A stretch of 64,000 bases of DNA from Raffaelea ambrosiae (GCA_002778195.1 PCDI01000010.1:62001-126000); one strand, 5' to 3'. Positions 9,981 to 23,002 are shown, counted from the first letter of the stretch. Notes: generated by a model from the sequence alone, not told the origin. Made by a program: numbers and translations.

Positions 9981-12900
9981 GGCTTTCTTCCAGAAGGGGA
10001 GGGGTGGAAGAAAGACGGGAATGGGACGGGGCCGGACTGGCGGGACACTGGTTGGACACTGGTTAGATTATCAACTTGATTCGATTTTGGCGTGTTTCGA
10101 TATGGTGGCGTGCTGAAGAAGCTTGTGTCAATGTGTTTTCTTGTGGAGTGCTTCGAGAAAAGAACATGTGGGGGAAATGGACAAAGAATGGCCAAAGAAT
10201 ACACAGAACGTTGGGAACAAGGCGAGCACAAGACAAGAGAGTGGAAGAAAGCCGGGCCCAGACACGAGGAACTCGGCAGGCTGTAGAGAGAGAGAGTGTG
10301 TGTGTGTGTCTTATAAAGGCAAAAATCAAACATACCAAGAGGTAGATAGACAGGCCTGGGAAAATATACGGCCAGACAGGAAAGAACACCCGAAGATGCG
10401 CAGGAAAGAGAGTGAGATACAGAAAAGGAACGAAGAAGAAGAAAAGAGGAGAAGCGAGGCAAAAGAGGAAAAGCAGGAAACCCCAGGAAGCAAGCAGGCC
10501 AGAAAGAAACAAAATCAATAAAAAAAATCAAATCGCTTTGTGGGGGATCTTCTGTGTTTTCCTCCTTGCTTCTGGTACAAGCTCATGGCAGAAAACACCG
10601 AGGAAGGCCAAGGCCGAGGCCAAGACAAACCCATTGGGAACCGAATATGACGCAAGCCAGGGAACAGGAAGAGACCCTCTTTCCCTGCACGCTCGTTCGT
10701 CTATTCTGGCAGAGGCCTGACCAGCTAGTTGGCTGCGTAAGATGCTACCACAGGCCGGGCTCCCCATGGCGAGAGGGAACAAATACCAAGAGCCTTGGCA
10801 GCACGATAAGCGCAAGTCTAAGAGGGGGAGGGGGTACATCCAGCGTGCAGGCCTTTTCTATGGACGAGCAAAGTACTATTACACACACGGAGAGTACGAG
10901 CAAGATAACCCATAACTACACCGTACACCCCCCCCCGCAATCTCGCCGCTTCACATTTGTGAATGCCCATCCTAAAGTGGCAACCTTAACCTATCAAACA
11001 CCGTGGCAGGGCGGAATGAAAAACAAAAAAAAAACAAGCCAAAAAAAAGAGGTGTTCAGAAATGCCAAGATATGGGGGGCGCAGACACAAAGGGAAAAAT
11101 AAAAATAAAAAATAAAACCAAGGCGCCCCATTTCTTGTTTAGATAGGGACGAGCTTTGAGAGGTGACCTTCCTCTCTTGGCAGCCGCAAACTTGGCTTTT
11201 TTTCTCTTTGCCAATGCTTCGATTCGCCGCACCCGGGCAAACGGGCAACATCGTGCGAATGCAGTGTGTGTGTGTGTGTGCGTGTATGTGTGTGTATCTT
11301 TGCTCTGTGTATAGGATCGTATGTAGTTCTGAATGCGGGATAACGTGACCTGGACAGTTAATTCCCTTGGGAAGCAGAGCCTCTCCTTTTTTGGCCTTTT
11401 TTTGCTGGTACGACATTTTTCCCACGCGAAGACAATCATCTCTTCTTCCATTCGCTGACATCCCCCCGTTGTCGCCTCTCAATACAACTGTCAGACAGGC
11501 CCAGCTGTTCCCCCCCCCCCGGATGCATGTCGCATGCGCATCGCATGTTGTCGCATGGCGTCGGCAATATAAAACAAATATCTATGACATACAGAACAGC
11601 AGTACACAACTGTTCGAAATCGCCTCTCGCCTTTTTGCCTCCCCCCGTCTTCTCCGCGTGACTGGCCCCCACACACAAGAAACACCAGCATCAGCATCAG
11701 CATTTCCCATCGGCCATCCCCGTACGTGCCAGGGGTGGATGTGTGGGCTGGTCTTGCTTTGACTGGCTGATTCGCGCCCCGACTCACCCGACAGCGTGGC
11801 TCGCCAACTATTTGTCGGGGCTTGCTTTGGAGGCTTGCTAGCGAATACCCTCTGACAAGTCAGATACTCTCTGGCACATACTCCTCAGCCCGGAGCCCGG
11901 CCTGTCTTGTGCCTTGCCGCATACTAAAAAGTACCATATGGCTGGAATCCCAACACGATCCTACGCTATGTCAGATACTCTCAGAAAATGCAAACTAAGG
12001 CAGGCCTTGAACGCCTCTGTATTACTCGTACATACATAGTAGTATCTTACATAGATAGTAATACCCGTGGCACGTGGTTGGTGCCCGGCTGTGCGGAGAC
12101 CCAACTTTGATTGAAGGGAGGAAACCTCGAGAGACCCCAAGAGGGTACACCTGCAGGCCACGGCTGAGGTACGCCTGGCGACAGTGTGTGTCCCAATTGG
12201 GGTCGGTCTGGACCTTGGCTGCAGCATCTCGGACTGTTATCACAATACCACCAGATATCTTACCGCATCCTTTTGGCCTGTTTTGACCCTTCCAGCTGCA
12301 ACCTAACTAGTTACTACCCTATTGGCGGAAGATAGCGGGACTCAGCCGACTTGGGACCTGCATCCAAGCCCTCAGCAGCGGTGCTCATCGAATCTCGAGT
12401 GTGTTCATTGAATGCATTTCTTCATTGTTTCATCAACAACAACGTCTTCTGTACGACAACCAAATACGGGAGTGAAATTGCTTGCAATTCGCTGTTCCCC
12501 AAAGAGGAAAGGCAATTATTGGTACTAGATACAAGTGCAGGGTCTAGCCTGCTTCCAATCCTCAAGCTGCCAATAATTCCTCCCCATCTTCTAATTCGAC
12601 TTTTTCTTTCTCTTACCAAACTCCAACAAGCTAGAAACAAGAAGGTAACAACAAGAAGAAAAAAAATGAACAATGAATGCGCAATGAATGAACAAAAAAA
12701 ATTACCGCAGTGGACTCCAACCCGGGGCCAAAACTCTGGCAGTATGCAAGAAACATGAAGTGAAAAAAAAACAGAAAAAAAAAACAGAAAAAGGGCAGGG
12801 ACCACGCCCGAGCTGTCTCTAGTGATGAATGGCGAAATGGGAAAAAAAAGAAGAAACGAAGAAAAGCACACGGAAGACAAAATAAACACAAGTGTTCGTA

Positions 12901-13460
12901 CAGAAATATGCATGGGAAGATTATACGGACAGATGCATCGGCCCTCCCGCACAAAAGGAAAAGAAAATGGTATGAAACAAATGGTAACAGAACAGAGAAA
13001 GAATCAACTGATCAACGAATCAACGCATGCCAAAAATGCTGGGTATTAAGGAGTGAATAGAAAGCAAGCGAATTGCTCAGGTCGGTGCGAGGTTGAAACT
13101 AGGTTTGGGCGTCTCCCAAGACGACTGGTCAACAAACCAAGAGATGAAAAGAGAAAGAAAAAGACGCCAAAGAGAACAACGGGTGGAAAGAAAACAAAAA
13201 CGATTAGATGTGAACGACAGTGTGGTAGTTGGTCATCATTGTAACGGAATGGGTATAAGCGAGAGGCGTGAAAGGTATATTTAGGGTTCTTGGGGTTGGC
13301 CACAAAAGCCGTGGCCGTCGTAACAAGATTTGGGTTCGAACGAGTTGACGGGAAAGTGAGCGTCGAGAATCGAGGGGCGAGGTGTGGTATCATTGTCGTA
13401 AGCTTCGTCGTGGTCGTGAGCAAAGCCGCAATTTGCGAGAGACGATGGGTCGGGTTCTTT
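9981..13460. other. 3.5 kb intergenic stretch, no gene seen
   Basis: Promoter side of the permease on the left and 3' side of the kelch-like gene on the right. It contains GA/GT microsatellites (10285-10310; TG tract 11264-11292), several poly-A and poly-C runs, and one copy of a recurrent TACTCGTA...TAGTAGTATCTTAC motif at 12023-12050. No open frame shows domain-like composition on either strand. Confidence 0.5.
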
Positions 13461-15743
13461 TCACAACCGACCCGCGTCGCCCAGGTTCAGCCAGCTCATG
13501 TCGGAAGACGTATTCGCCATGGCGAGCTGCGGCTGGCGACTCATGCCAGTAGGAACGTATGCTCTCTTGTTGTTGCTATTCGTTGCCGGCGCAAGCGGCG
13601 TGTTGTAGTAGCCGCCGGAGCTGTAGGCACTGCTGGGTGCCCGGCTGCTGCCCCACGGCTTGTCTGATGCCGTCGGGTCCCAAGGTTCATGCACACTGGC
13701 CGGGACGCCGCTAGAGTATGCTGAGTGAATGGACTCGCGGCTGGCCTGGCGTTCAATTTTCCCCTGCATGCCATCTTTGATGTAGTTGTCGTAGCTGGAA
13801 ATTGTGGGAGAGCCCGAGTTGACACGCTGGAAGCGCGGTTTCGAGTCGGGCATGCTGGGGATGTTCAGCGGCGGAACCGTAGCCGAGTCCTGTGTGATGC
13901 GGTGCTGGTCGGCCGAAGAGTAGGTGCTGCTGACGTCACTGACCACAGTTGTCCGCTGAGTGGTGGCCTGGTTGTTCGCGTTGCTTGCATGTGCGTTGCC
14001 ATTCCCGTTTCCATTACCAAAGCCGATAATGTTCAGCGTGCTGCCACCAGACCAATAACGGTTCCATCCTGATGAGCGTCGCGTATTGTCTTGCTGTTGT
14101 TGGGACTGAGACTGGCTTTCCCGCTGCGTCCGCGGCACTACCACACTCGCGCCGAAAGTGCTGGCTCCGACACGTTCGAACTGGGCCTGGCGCGGAATAG
14201 CGGCTGCCCCCAGGTTCTGCTCGGCCGACGTCTGCAAAATTGGCTTGCTGATTGTGCCCTTCAATCCCTTACTGAAGCTGTTCGCCGCTGGATTGCTACT
14301 CATGTCTCGAGTGCTCGACTGGGGGGTGCCTTGGTTCACACGTCCCATCAGGATGCCCACCGACGACAGCGAATTTGTCGAGTCATGGGCCTGGTGGTAA
14401 CCACGAAACGTTCCTTTGCCTGAGCCGTGTTGCGAGAAGTCGTTGGCAACGGCAAAGGCGTCCTTCTCGGACGAGGGGGCTCCGCTGGCACGTCGGTTCT
14501 GGGCGGTTTCGAGGTAGTTCCGACGCTTGTGCCGCAGGATGAGGAAGTACAGGATGACAAGAAACAGGCCGAGTCCGGCAACCAAGCTAAGCACAATAGC
14601 AAGGATGATGTTGGTAGACAGTCCGTGCGAGGTAGCAGTCGCGGCGGCAGCAGTGGTGGATGCGGCGGCTGAAGTAGTCGTGGCGGCCGTTGCGGATATC
14701 GTGGGAGAGGAAGTGGAGGTGGGTGTTGCCGATGACGAGGGAGAGGAAGACGAAACTGTCTGCAGGCGGACCTTCTGACTGGTCAACATCTGCGTTGCGT
14801 TGCGCCAGCTGTTCTCGCGCTCGTCGAACACGCAGAGAACATCACTGCCTCCGCCGCCGGCAATGACCACCATGTCATCAGCACCCTGTGCCGCCGAGAA
14901 GCCAGAACGCGTCGTCGTGGGCGCCAGAGTTGAATTGTAAGCCGGCCAGTTGGTCGCTGTCAGGGAGCTGTCATCGCGCTTGACGGGAGCGGCGCTGGCT
15001 ACGGGCTTTCCGGCGCTGTCAACGAGGACAATCCGGCTAACAGAGTTGGGCGACAGGGACATGTCGTAGGTGAAGAGATTCTTGCTACCATCGTCTCCCG
15101 TTGCAAGTGAAGCCTGGATGCTCCCCGTGTTCTTCGTTAGGGGCGTGCTAAGACTGGCGTTCGAGTCGGTCCATCCGGTCGACGGATCGAACAACATTAC
15201 CCTGGTGTTGCTGGTATCGCCGCCGATCATGACCGCTGTGGACGAGGACCATTGCAGGAGGATAGGACTGACAGCGGGTGGTGCCGTGGAGGAGTATGAA
15301 ATGACGGCGTATGGTTCAGATGCCTGAATGGTAAATGTCTGCGTAGACGGCCCGCTGGAGCCGTCCTGCGAGCCGGCATACATGAAGATGGTGTCGCTGT
15401 CGTTGAGGTAAGTGGCGGCGTGGTAGAGGCGGTTTTGCGTGACTGTCGTCATGGGGGTTATGGTCGTCCAGTTGCCTGTCGAATATGTGAACTTCTGGAG
15501 GCCCTTGTAGTCCTCGGGGCCATTGCCGCCGACGACAAAAAATCCGGCCTGGCTAGAATCGGCCGGGGTCGATCCCACACAGGTGGCGCCCGTGACGGAC
15601 TCGCCCGAGGGTAGCTGCTTCCATTTGGCACCGCGTGTCAAAGATAGGGACTGGAAGGCCGACGATGAGTACGTGTAGAGGGTGTTGTTGAAGACGGCGG
15701 AGCAGATGTCCGTCAAGGCGACTTCTGGCTGGGGCAGAGCCAT
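13461..15743 (-). CDS. Kelch-like single-pass membrane protein, conserved in filamentous ascomycetes
   Basis: Uninterrupted frame of 760 aa. The N-terminus MALPQPEVALTDIC resembles a filamentous-fungal family that databases often label 'pre-mRNA splicing factor CLF1', a label this architecture does not support. Residues about 1-330 have repeated kelch/galactose-oxidase-like blades (GFFVVGGNGPEDYKGLQKFTYSTGNW; NRLYHAATYL; VVIAGGGG) with many N-glycosylation sequons. A Ser/Thr/Ala-rich stalk follows (about 332-370), then one transmembrane helix (about 372-397) ending in RHKRR. The remaining 360 residues are a cytosolic, disordered, Ser/Asn/Gln-rich tail ending in SSDMSWLNLGDAGRL. No classical signal peptide is visible at this start, so the helix may act as signal-anchor or a short upstream exon may exist. 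A cell-surface or sensor role is inference only. Confidence 0.85.
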   Translation of the reverse strand: MALPQPEVALTDICSAVFNNTLYTYSSSAFQSLSLTRGAKWKQLPSGESVTGATCVGSTPADSSQAGFFVVGGNGPEDYKGLQKFTYSTGNWTTITPMTTVTQNRLYHAATYLNDSDTIFMYAGSQDGSSGPSTQTFTIQASEPYAVISYSSTAPPAVSPILLQWSSSTAVMIGGDTSNTRVMLFDPSTGWTDSNASLSTPLTKNTGSIQASLATGDDGSKNLFTYDMSLSPNSVSRIVLVDSAGKPVASAAPVKRDDSSLTATNWPAYNSTLAPTTTRSGFSAAQGADDMVVIAGGGGSDVLCVFDERENSWRNATQMLTSQKVRLQTVSSSSPSSSATPTSTSSPTISATAATTTSAAASTTAAAATATSHGLSTNIILAIVLSLVAGLGLFLVILYFLILRHKRRNYLETAQNRRASGAPSSEKDAFAVANDFSQHGSGKGTFRGYHQAHDSTNSLSSVGILMGRVNQGTPQSSTRDMSSNPAANSFSKGLKGTISKPILQTSAEQNLGAAAIPRQAQFERVGASTFGASVVVPRTQRESQSQSQQQQDNTRRSSGWNRYWSGGSTLNIIGFGNGNGNGNAHASNANNQATTQRTTVVSDVSSTYSSADQHRITQDSATVPPLNIPSMPDSKPRFQRVNSGSPTISSYDNYIKDGMQGKIERQASRESIHSAYSSGVPASVHEPWDPTASDKPWGSSRAPSSAYSSGGYYNTPLAPATNSNNKRAYVPTGMSRQPQLAMANTSSDMSWLNLGDAGRL

Positions 15744-18700
15744 TGCCGTTCTAAGCGTGTACCGCCGAGGGTACTGTCGTATCGTGAGACGCAGACGCAG
15801 CGGTTGTTGAGGGCTGAACTATACCAGTGGAAACCTGTCCCGAAGAGCAAGACGACGTGCAAGTTGGCGTGTTGCCTTCAGTATCTAGCGACGGCTCAGA
15901 CACCAATGCTGATTTGCATAGCGTCTCTATTGTAAGCCTAAGTTGAAACACCGAGGAAGCTGGTGAGAGAAGACCGCGAAAGAGGATCTCTACACCGAGC
16001 CGAAAAGAATTGTCGTCGGGTTGCCGTCGAGCACCGTCGAGTCCAGGGCAAATTCGGGTGTTCCCAGTGCCTGTAATTGTTCTCTGGGAGCGAAATGGGC
16101 TGTCTAGGAGAGAGAACACACAAAAAATGTGCGGCGCGTCAAGAGTACGCGAGAGGGGAAAAAAGGGATGGAAAGTCAAGGGGGTTCGCGCGATGTATCG
16201 ATTGAGGGAGACGCGAAGGCGCTCAGAGGGCGTCAGTAGGCGTTCGACCGGCGCCACAAGAATGAAATCGTCGATCTAGAAGCCAAAGCGAGAGCAAGAT
16301 CGGAAAGCAGGTTGCGTTTGCACGACGAGAAGTCACAACAAATACAACACGAAGAGGAAGGAAGGCCTGGGAAGAAGAGAGGAGCACAGGGTAGAAGAAA
16401 ACAGGAAGAGGAGGACCGGCCCCTTGTCGACTTGGGCTTGGATGATCGACGAGAAACAAGAAAGGTTTTTTTTTCCTGTGTAGTAGCCTGGCCTGGGTTT
16501 CCAACAGGGCGAGTGTTTCCAGCAGATTTCGTAGGAGGATCTGGGGGGAGGCGAATAATCAAGAGAAGGAGGAGACAAGCAACAACTGTGGGAGAGAGAT
16601 GAGAAGGATGCGCGCCAGCCGAGAGGTAGTTTCTGGTTGTCTGCCGCCTTTTCGTTTCTGTCTGTGTCGCACGACTGGGGGGGTGACTGGGATTGGGCAG
16701 GGAGGATGACCAGCTTGCACGGCAAGGAAGACGGCCAGGAGGAGGGAAACGAGAGCGAAGAGAGAGAGAGAAAGAAAGAGAGAGGCCAGGGCCCAAAGTC
16801 GTTGCGGTAGCGAGGTGGAGGTTGGTGGAGGAGTCAGATGCCGTGGATGGAGACACGCAGGACCAGAAAGGGAAGATGCATAAAAGATGCCAGCAAGCGA
16901 AGAGAGAGCAGCAGCGAGCGCTGCGGCGACGGCACAGCTCCCCTGGGCTCGTCGACAGCTTCTCCTGCTAGCCCCCGTCTGCGGAAACCGTTGGCGTCGT
17001 ATGGGCTGGGCGTGGTGCGTCCCAGCCTGGTTAGTGTGGTGATGAGAAAAAGGGGTGGACAGGGTGGGCAAAAGCAAAAAGCACCCGCCTGTCGGGAAAG
17101 CTGCGCTACAGCGAGAAGGATCTGCAGAAACAGACGGGTAGGAGCTTCGTATTGCTTGGGGGCTGCTGTTGTACGAGTGCTATGTGGTTAATTGACCAGC
17201 ACACATACATAGTACGATGTGCACCGGATGTGATGATAAGCGGTGATCGACACGGCGAAAATGAAGCTCGACAAAAGAAGCAGAAAACGCAGTCGAGAAA
17301 TCAGGAAAGCGCAGATGCACAGAGCACACAACACCGCCCTTGCCCTTGCCCTTGCCATCGACTCGTACCTCTGTCTTTCTGCCCTCCCCGGAAGGAACCC
17401 TCCCTTCGAGCCAGCCAGGCGCGAGTTTGTTCAGGAAGGAAGCACCCAGGAATGGCAAGAGCGTCTGATGATAGGGGGGAGGCGTTGCGCAAGGGGTCCG
17501 GGCGAGCCAATCATACAAGACGCTTGGGTGTGGGGCCGCGTCAGGGGTGTCTCTTTGGTCAGTCCGGGACAGTCCAGTGGAAAGGTAGCACTTTGCTAGC
17601 GCTACTTGCAGGCAATACCCATTTTTGATGGGGGCGTTTCGTAGTGGACCTTGCAGGATACTTGGGAGGGCCACTGACATGACATCCACCCTGGTGGACC
17701 CGGTTTTCTGACCCTTCTGCAGCCTCTTACGAGTCGTCGCTACGGCAAAAGGGGTGGTGCCAACGTGTTTCTGTATCTTACGAAATCCACAGCAAACGGC
17801 ACAGCAACAGTTGGGGTTGGCGGTCTTTTCTGGGTGCCTCTCCTCTGCAGCACGGCCTGCAGGCTGCAAGTCGATGCCGGCTCCCACAGGAATACGAGAA
17901 GGCATCAGGAGCACAAAAGAAAAGGGAGGCGCAGAATCCATAGGAGGAACAAATGAGGGTTTTTTTTCTTTCTTTTCTTTTCTTTTTAATAGTGTCTGGC
18001 TGCGTGAGCAGGTCATCTGCTGCTCACACTATTTCCTTTTCTCTGACTGTTGCGTGTCAGAGGACCAGTCGGACGTTCGACTATGCGTTGACAATTGATT
18101 TGCTCTGGTGATCCGAGAGACGAAATCACGAGAAGCGCTGGGCAAAAGACAGCAAGCCCAGGGCGAGGCCGTCACGCAGGCCTGGCAGATCTGGGAGACC
18201 TGGGAGACCTGGGAGATATGTACGTACGAGTAGGCATAGTACGAGTACTCGTAGTGCGGCCAGGCAAGGACTGCCCAACAGGGACTGGTTCTCTGCTGGG
18301 CGGTGGGCAATATGGTCCTTCCATACCACTCCTGGGCGCTGCCGTCCGGGGTCCTACTCTGGCTGAAACGGCACCACTCTGCACAACGTCGGCCCCTGAG
18401 CTAGTGCCACATAAAAGTGCAACCTTGCACCAAAGACGGACTAGACGGAAAGTTGTGAAGACATGGGCAGACAGCAGGTTTTTGTGCAAGCTCAATAATA
18501 GTGTACCATAGAATACGCGGGCGGTCTGTCAATTTTCCTGTCAGGCAGTTCCTGCCCAGCAAGCAGCTTGCGCCAACAACGGCTTGGCAAAAAAAGGTCG
18601 TGGAAACTGAAGCTCTTGGTATGGATCGAACGCGTAAGTTAACCTGGTATTAAGATACAACGGGAATCGAAACACAGACCATGCACTCGTTGCGACCCTC

Positions 18701-20710
18701 CGCCATCGTCATGCTCGTAGCAAACTCATGCGGGATTCTAAAAAAAAAAATTGGTTCTGACTCCCGATTCGCAACTCGCAGATGCCGTAAGATACAGATT
18801 TGACCTTTGCCCTGACTACGTCCTTGTACATACAAAGTACTATGTAGTAGAACAGGTGCCGCTGCCGTTGCCGCTTTCACCGACTGAATACCATTGACTC
18901 CGACCCAATAGCACGGATGCACAATATCGATAGTTAGTGGACAAAACGGAATGTCGGCGGCTCCTCGTATTGCTGCTTTGCTGGAATGTCACTGCTCGTA
19001 CTTAGCGTGGGATTGCCACGTTTCCTGGATTTTGGTGCAAACAGGCGAAACGCTAGTTTGCTGCACCGTCCGTGAGTTTCCAATGCTATGGATGCCTCTG
19101 GTTCAAGCGTCAACTCGAGCGTCTTCGTCCTCGTTCGCATCAAGCCAGCAAGCGAGATTTCCTTTCCTGGCTTGGTGCCAAAAGGGAGGACCGGGTTGAT
19201 ACAGGGAGAGGTCAGGTGAGGATGCACGCCGCTGGCAGACCAGAAGAAGAAATGCCACATGACTGTATCGAACCGGTTGGTCTCCCGAGATAAACGCTCC
19301 TCATTTTGTGTTCCCGCTCTTCTTCTCTCTTCTGTCGTCTTCGTCTTCACCTTCTGTTTGCATCACAAGTAAGCGCCCGTGAAAAGAGACCCAAAAAGTA
19401 GACTGGAAGGAGTCAATGGGAAAATATTAGACTTGGACTCTCCGCGAATCGCCCGGATGACGATGTGACTGTGAGATCGTGGCTTGTTTATCTTCTGGAC
19501 CCTTCCTCGGTCCCTCCCTTTCAACAGCAACAGAGACACAATGCTTCTCTGGGGTTTCTTCGCCTCTCTTCGCGCGCGGCTTCCAAGCAAGAGTTCACAA
19601 ACGACTACCATAGGCCACAAAATAAAGGCGGGGAACGGCGCCATCCACCGGCCGCGAGGTCGATTGCAACACCTGATTGGCCCAAAATTCGGGTTTCTGT
19701 CACACCATCTTCTTGTCTTGCGCCCGTCGTGCATATCTCACCCACCACTACAAGAAAATCACCCACACAGAAGGGCAGCCATCAGCCATCCAACGGCCTG
19801 CCGAGCCACCCCCCCCCATCCGCCTATTTTTAAATTTCACGAAAACTCAAGAATAAAAATAAGAGGCCAGCCCTACGAAGAGCGAGTGACGAAGAGTGAC
19901 AACAGGCTCAAAGGCCCGTTCTCGTGACCTGGGTTGCGTGCACATTCCATCCAATTTCCCCTGTGCCATGCAAAGAAGCTCAAGAACAAAACAAACAAAT
20001 ATTCAGACGAATGGCAGAGCCTCATTCAGTGATATGGTGGCCACCATGGCCTTCGTGGGCTGCATTAGGTACTGCACAAATATCCGACGACTGCTGGGCA
20101 AGCGCACGTACATATGCAGTTGAATCAGACGACATCACATTAATTTCACTTGGGGGCCGCTGTTGGTGTTGGCACTTGTCTTTAATATCCGGGTTGCCAA
20201 ATGCTAATGGTATCAAAAAAAAAGGCTGTAAAACATATATGATCTGAGTGTTCCCGCATAACAACAGCAAGAAAACAACAACAACTGGATCAAACCCAGC
20301 ATAAATCCTGACCCCGTGACTGTAACAACCCCCCCCCAACCCCCCNGGTTCCAACAAGAAAAAAAGAAACTCTGGAAAATCCTTCCAGTGCCGTGCCTCG
20401 TCCCTGGAAAATCTCCCCTTCAATCTGTGGCCCCCCAAATCTGCATCTCCTACCAACTCCGCGTCTTGATTGTTGGTGCTGATTTCCCCCTTAAATCCTC
20501 CATTGCGACGTTCCCCCATCGTCCCTTCTTAATCAAACAACCGTAATGTACATCCTTCGCAGAGAGGGAAAAAAGCAATGATTCCATGCTTGCCCAGAAG
20601 CCAAGGGGGTAGACCAACAAGGCTGCCGAGCGTCCGAGCTATGGAGAAGATTGCTGCCAATGCCGTTGGTTTCAGGCTGCATTTAAGAACACTTCGGGAC
20701 CGAGGTTGGG
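15744..20710. other. 5 kb intergenic stretch, no gene supported
   Basis: Long 5' region of the kelch-like gene: purine-rich on the plus strand at about 16300-16960, i.e. CT-rich in the direction of transcription, as in fungal leaders. The 3' side of Mex67 lies at the right end. It holds CTGGGAGAC repeated about three times (18190-18217), several copies of the TAC/GTA motif (17206-17220, 18219-18253, 18823-18850), and one ambiguous base (n) at 20346 next to a C-run. A 278-codon minus-strand frame at 17180-18016 shows no protein-like features. Confidence 0.5.
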
Positions 20711-23002
20711 CTAAACGTTGTTAGTCATGCTGTCATAATACTCGTACTTGAACGCATCGAGGGGGGTTGGGGCAATGGTATTATACGTACTCTCAATTCT
20801 TGGAACTTGGCCATGGCCGCCTGCGGGTTCCACCCGGCCTCCACAAGACACATCTCCGAGTACTGCGGCGTCATGTTTGTGGCCTTGGAAAGCTCGACAA
20901 TCATCGCCTGCTTCTGCTCCTGCTCCGACGCTGATGCCGGTACCGGTGCTGGGTTCTGCTCGGGAATTGGTTGGTGGGCGCGCAGCGACAACATGTCACT
21001 GACCACCCGGAATGCGGTGGCCCCTCCGGGCGCCGCAGGGCCTATCACGAATGTCCGGGTAAAGCTCCGCTTGCCGGTCTTATTGGTTGTGGGGTCAATC
21101 TCGTCAAACTCTCCATGTATGCAGATGAGGAGACCGTCGACACCGGCTGGACTGGAGCCAGTCGGATCCTGGATGCCGGGTTGCGGGTGGCAGTCGACAA
21201 TGTACTTGTGAAGCTCGGCATTCAAGTCCGGGTGCCGCGTCCGTGGCAAGGTGTTCCACATCTCCCGGATCATAGCTGCGCCTCTCACTAGCCGCTGCAC
21301 CCGCGCGCTCCGCGTTGTGATCCTGGTCAGGTTGCGCGAGTAACGCAGGTAGGCTGCCCAAGGTAGCACGGGGGTTGTGTCCCCCCCATGCTCGCGGGGC
21401 GTGTGCGTTGTGACGGACAAGGAGAATTGGCTTGCGTTGTCGTAAAAGACTGACGCCAGCTGGCCCCGGTCTGTGTCGTAGAGTTGGAAGAATTGTGTCA
21501 GGAATGCTTCGGCAATACCGCTGCCGTCACGGAAATCGATTCCGTATTGCGGTATTGGTGTTGGCCGTGCTGCTTTCTTGGCCGCTTCCTCTGCCGCAAC
21601 CTGTTCTGGCGTGCGCACCTGCACTCCGCTGAGGTTCATGAGTTTTGGAAACCACTGCATCAGCTCGGTGGCAAACTTGGGGTCTTCCGTTTCCACGGGG
21701 TTGCCCGTCATGAGGAGGGTCTCGAGATGGCGAAACCGCCCCCGCCAGCGGTTCATGCTCTTGAGATGCTTGAACTGGTTGCCGCTGAGATCCAGGTTCT
21801 TCAGGTCTGGGAAGGTCTCGGCCAGGTCGAAGACCTGCCCCACCCAATCGATGTTGTTGTTGGCAAGCGAGACGCTGAGAACAGCCTCCCGCTTTGCTTC
21901 CGCCGTCTTGAATGTTTCGTCGCAGATGGCCATGAGCACCTTGAATGTTTTCTCGGCGCGGTCCTTATCCTCCAGATAGCCCATGCCGATGAGCACGGGG
22001 TCTTCGCCGAGTCGGGACAGGTTGAGTAGTTTGGTACCGGCGTCGTAGCGCGTGCCCAGTACTTGCTGGAGCTGGCTTTTGCGTTCCAGAGTTTGCTGAG
22101 ATAGCTTGGGCTTCGCGTCATTCTGGAACTGCCAGCCGCGAGGCTCTTCCGAGATCGCTAGAGGCGCACCAGCATACGAAAAGCCGTTGAGTTTGACGAG
22201 TTCGTCCGCGTCTTCCTGAGAAACCATGACATGAAGAACAAAGTCACTGTCGAGGCGTGACTGTTGTTGGGCCGTTAGCATGGCGCTACATATCGCCCAT
22301 TCATAGGGGCGGGAGAAGTGGTGTTGTGTGCAGACTGGGAGAGAGAGGTCCGCAGTCTTCGAACAGTCGGCATGCCATTCCAGGCATGAATTAATCAAAT
22401 TTGCCACACCTCCCACATCCTGCCAAACTCCCAGCCCCGACAAGCGGTGTTCTCGTGAAGGGAGGGGAGTAGGGAAGGACAGATCAGGAGGACACTGTCG
22501 AAAACGCTAGGTGAGCTCCTCGGTTGCTGTTTCAACCTATACATACCTTGACGATCTTGATGCTGCGACCCATGTTTGCCGATTTCCGTTCCAGGAACTC
22601 AAGCACGCCCTTCTCTCCGCGGTCGGCATTTGTAGCGGCCTTGCTTTGTTGCAGGCCAATGATCTTGTAGACTTTCCGGTTCGCAATGTTGCTGAACTTC
22701 TTGTTGCGGGGAAGCTCCGAGATTCGTTTGGATAGGCTGTCGTTGCCCGAAACGCCCAGGTGCCTCCGGATCTTCTGCTCGGCCACGGCAGCTGAGCGCG
22801 AGCCGCCGCGGCCACGTCCGGGCTGGTTGTTTTTTCGCCCATCGCCCCGCGTGGCTGGGCCGTTTCCCATCACGACATCCCCATTCCGATCGACCTTGAC
22901 GCCGCCGCTCTTGCGGATGCCGCCGCCACGTACGCCACCGCTTCTCGAGTTTCGTGTATTGTGTGTGTTCGATCCGCCTCGGGTGTTGGTAGGCGGCGCC
23001 AT
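20711..23002 (-). CDS. mex67: mRNA export receptor Mex67 (TAP/NXF1 family)
   Basis: Nuclear mRNA export factor that works with Mtr2 at the pore. Three exons: 22547-23002, 20791-22260 and 20711-20746; predicted 653 aa. Exon 1 carries an RG-rich N-terminus, DRNGDVVM and the first part of the RNP-like domain. The long intron (22261-22546, GTATGT donor, GCTAAC branch) joins KIVK to SRLDSDFVLHVMV in frame, followed by VKLNGFSYAGAPL. Leucine-rich repeats follow (DLKNLDLSGNQFKHL; LETLLMTGNP), then the NTF2-like domain (FLTQFFQLYDTDRGQL) that binds Mtr2, and a UBA-like C-terminus (MCLVEAGWNPQAAMAKFQEL). I infer a 44-nt last intron (20747-20790, GTACGT...CAAG) and a 12-codon last exon ending TNNV; reading through instead gives a different tail. 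Divergent from Mph1. Confidence 0.92.

Noticed and set aside
8316..10079. 587-codon plus-strand open frame
   Set aside because: Exactly antisense to the amino-acid permease; composition (Gly/Val/Ala/Asp/Gln) is what GC-rich third positions produce on the opposite strand, and no domain is visible.
15751..16257. 168-codon minus-strand frame just upstream of the kelch-like gene as an N-terminal exon or signal peptide
   Set aside because: No signal-peptide-like segment near its end and MALPQP is the family's usual start; treated as leader.
17180..18016. 278-codon minus-strand open frame
   Set aside because: No domain, erratic composition, crosses obvious repeat and promoter-like sequence; likely chance.
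18640..18730. tRNA-like words (GGGAATCGAAA) suggesting a tRNA gene
   Set aside because: No acceptor, D-arm or anticodon stem pairing could be built on either strand.
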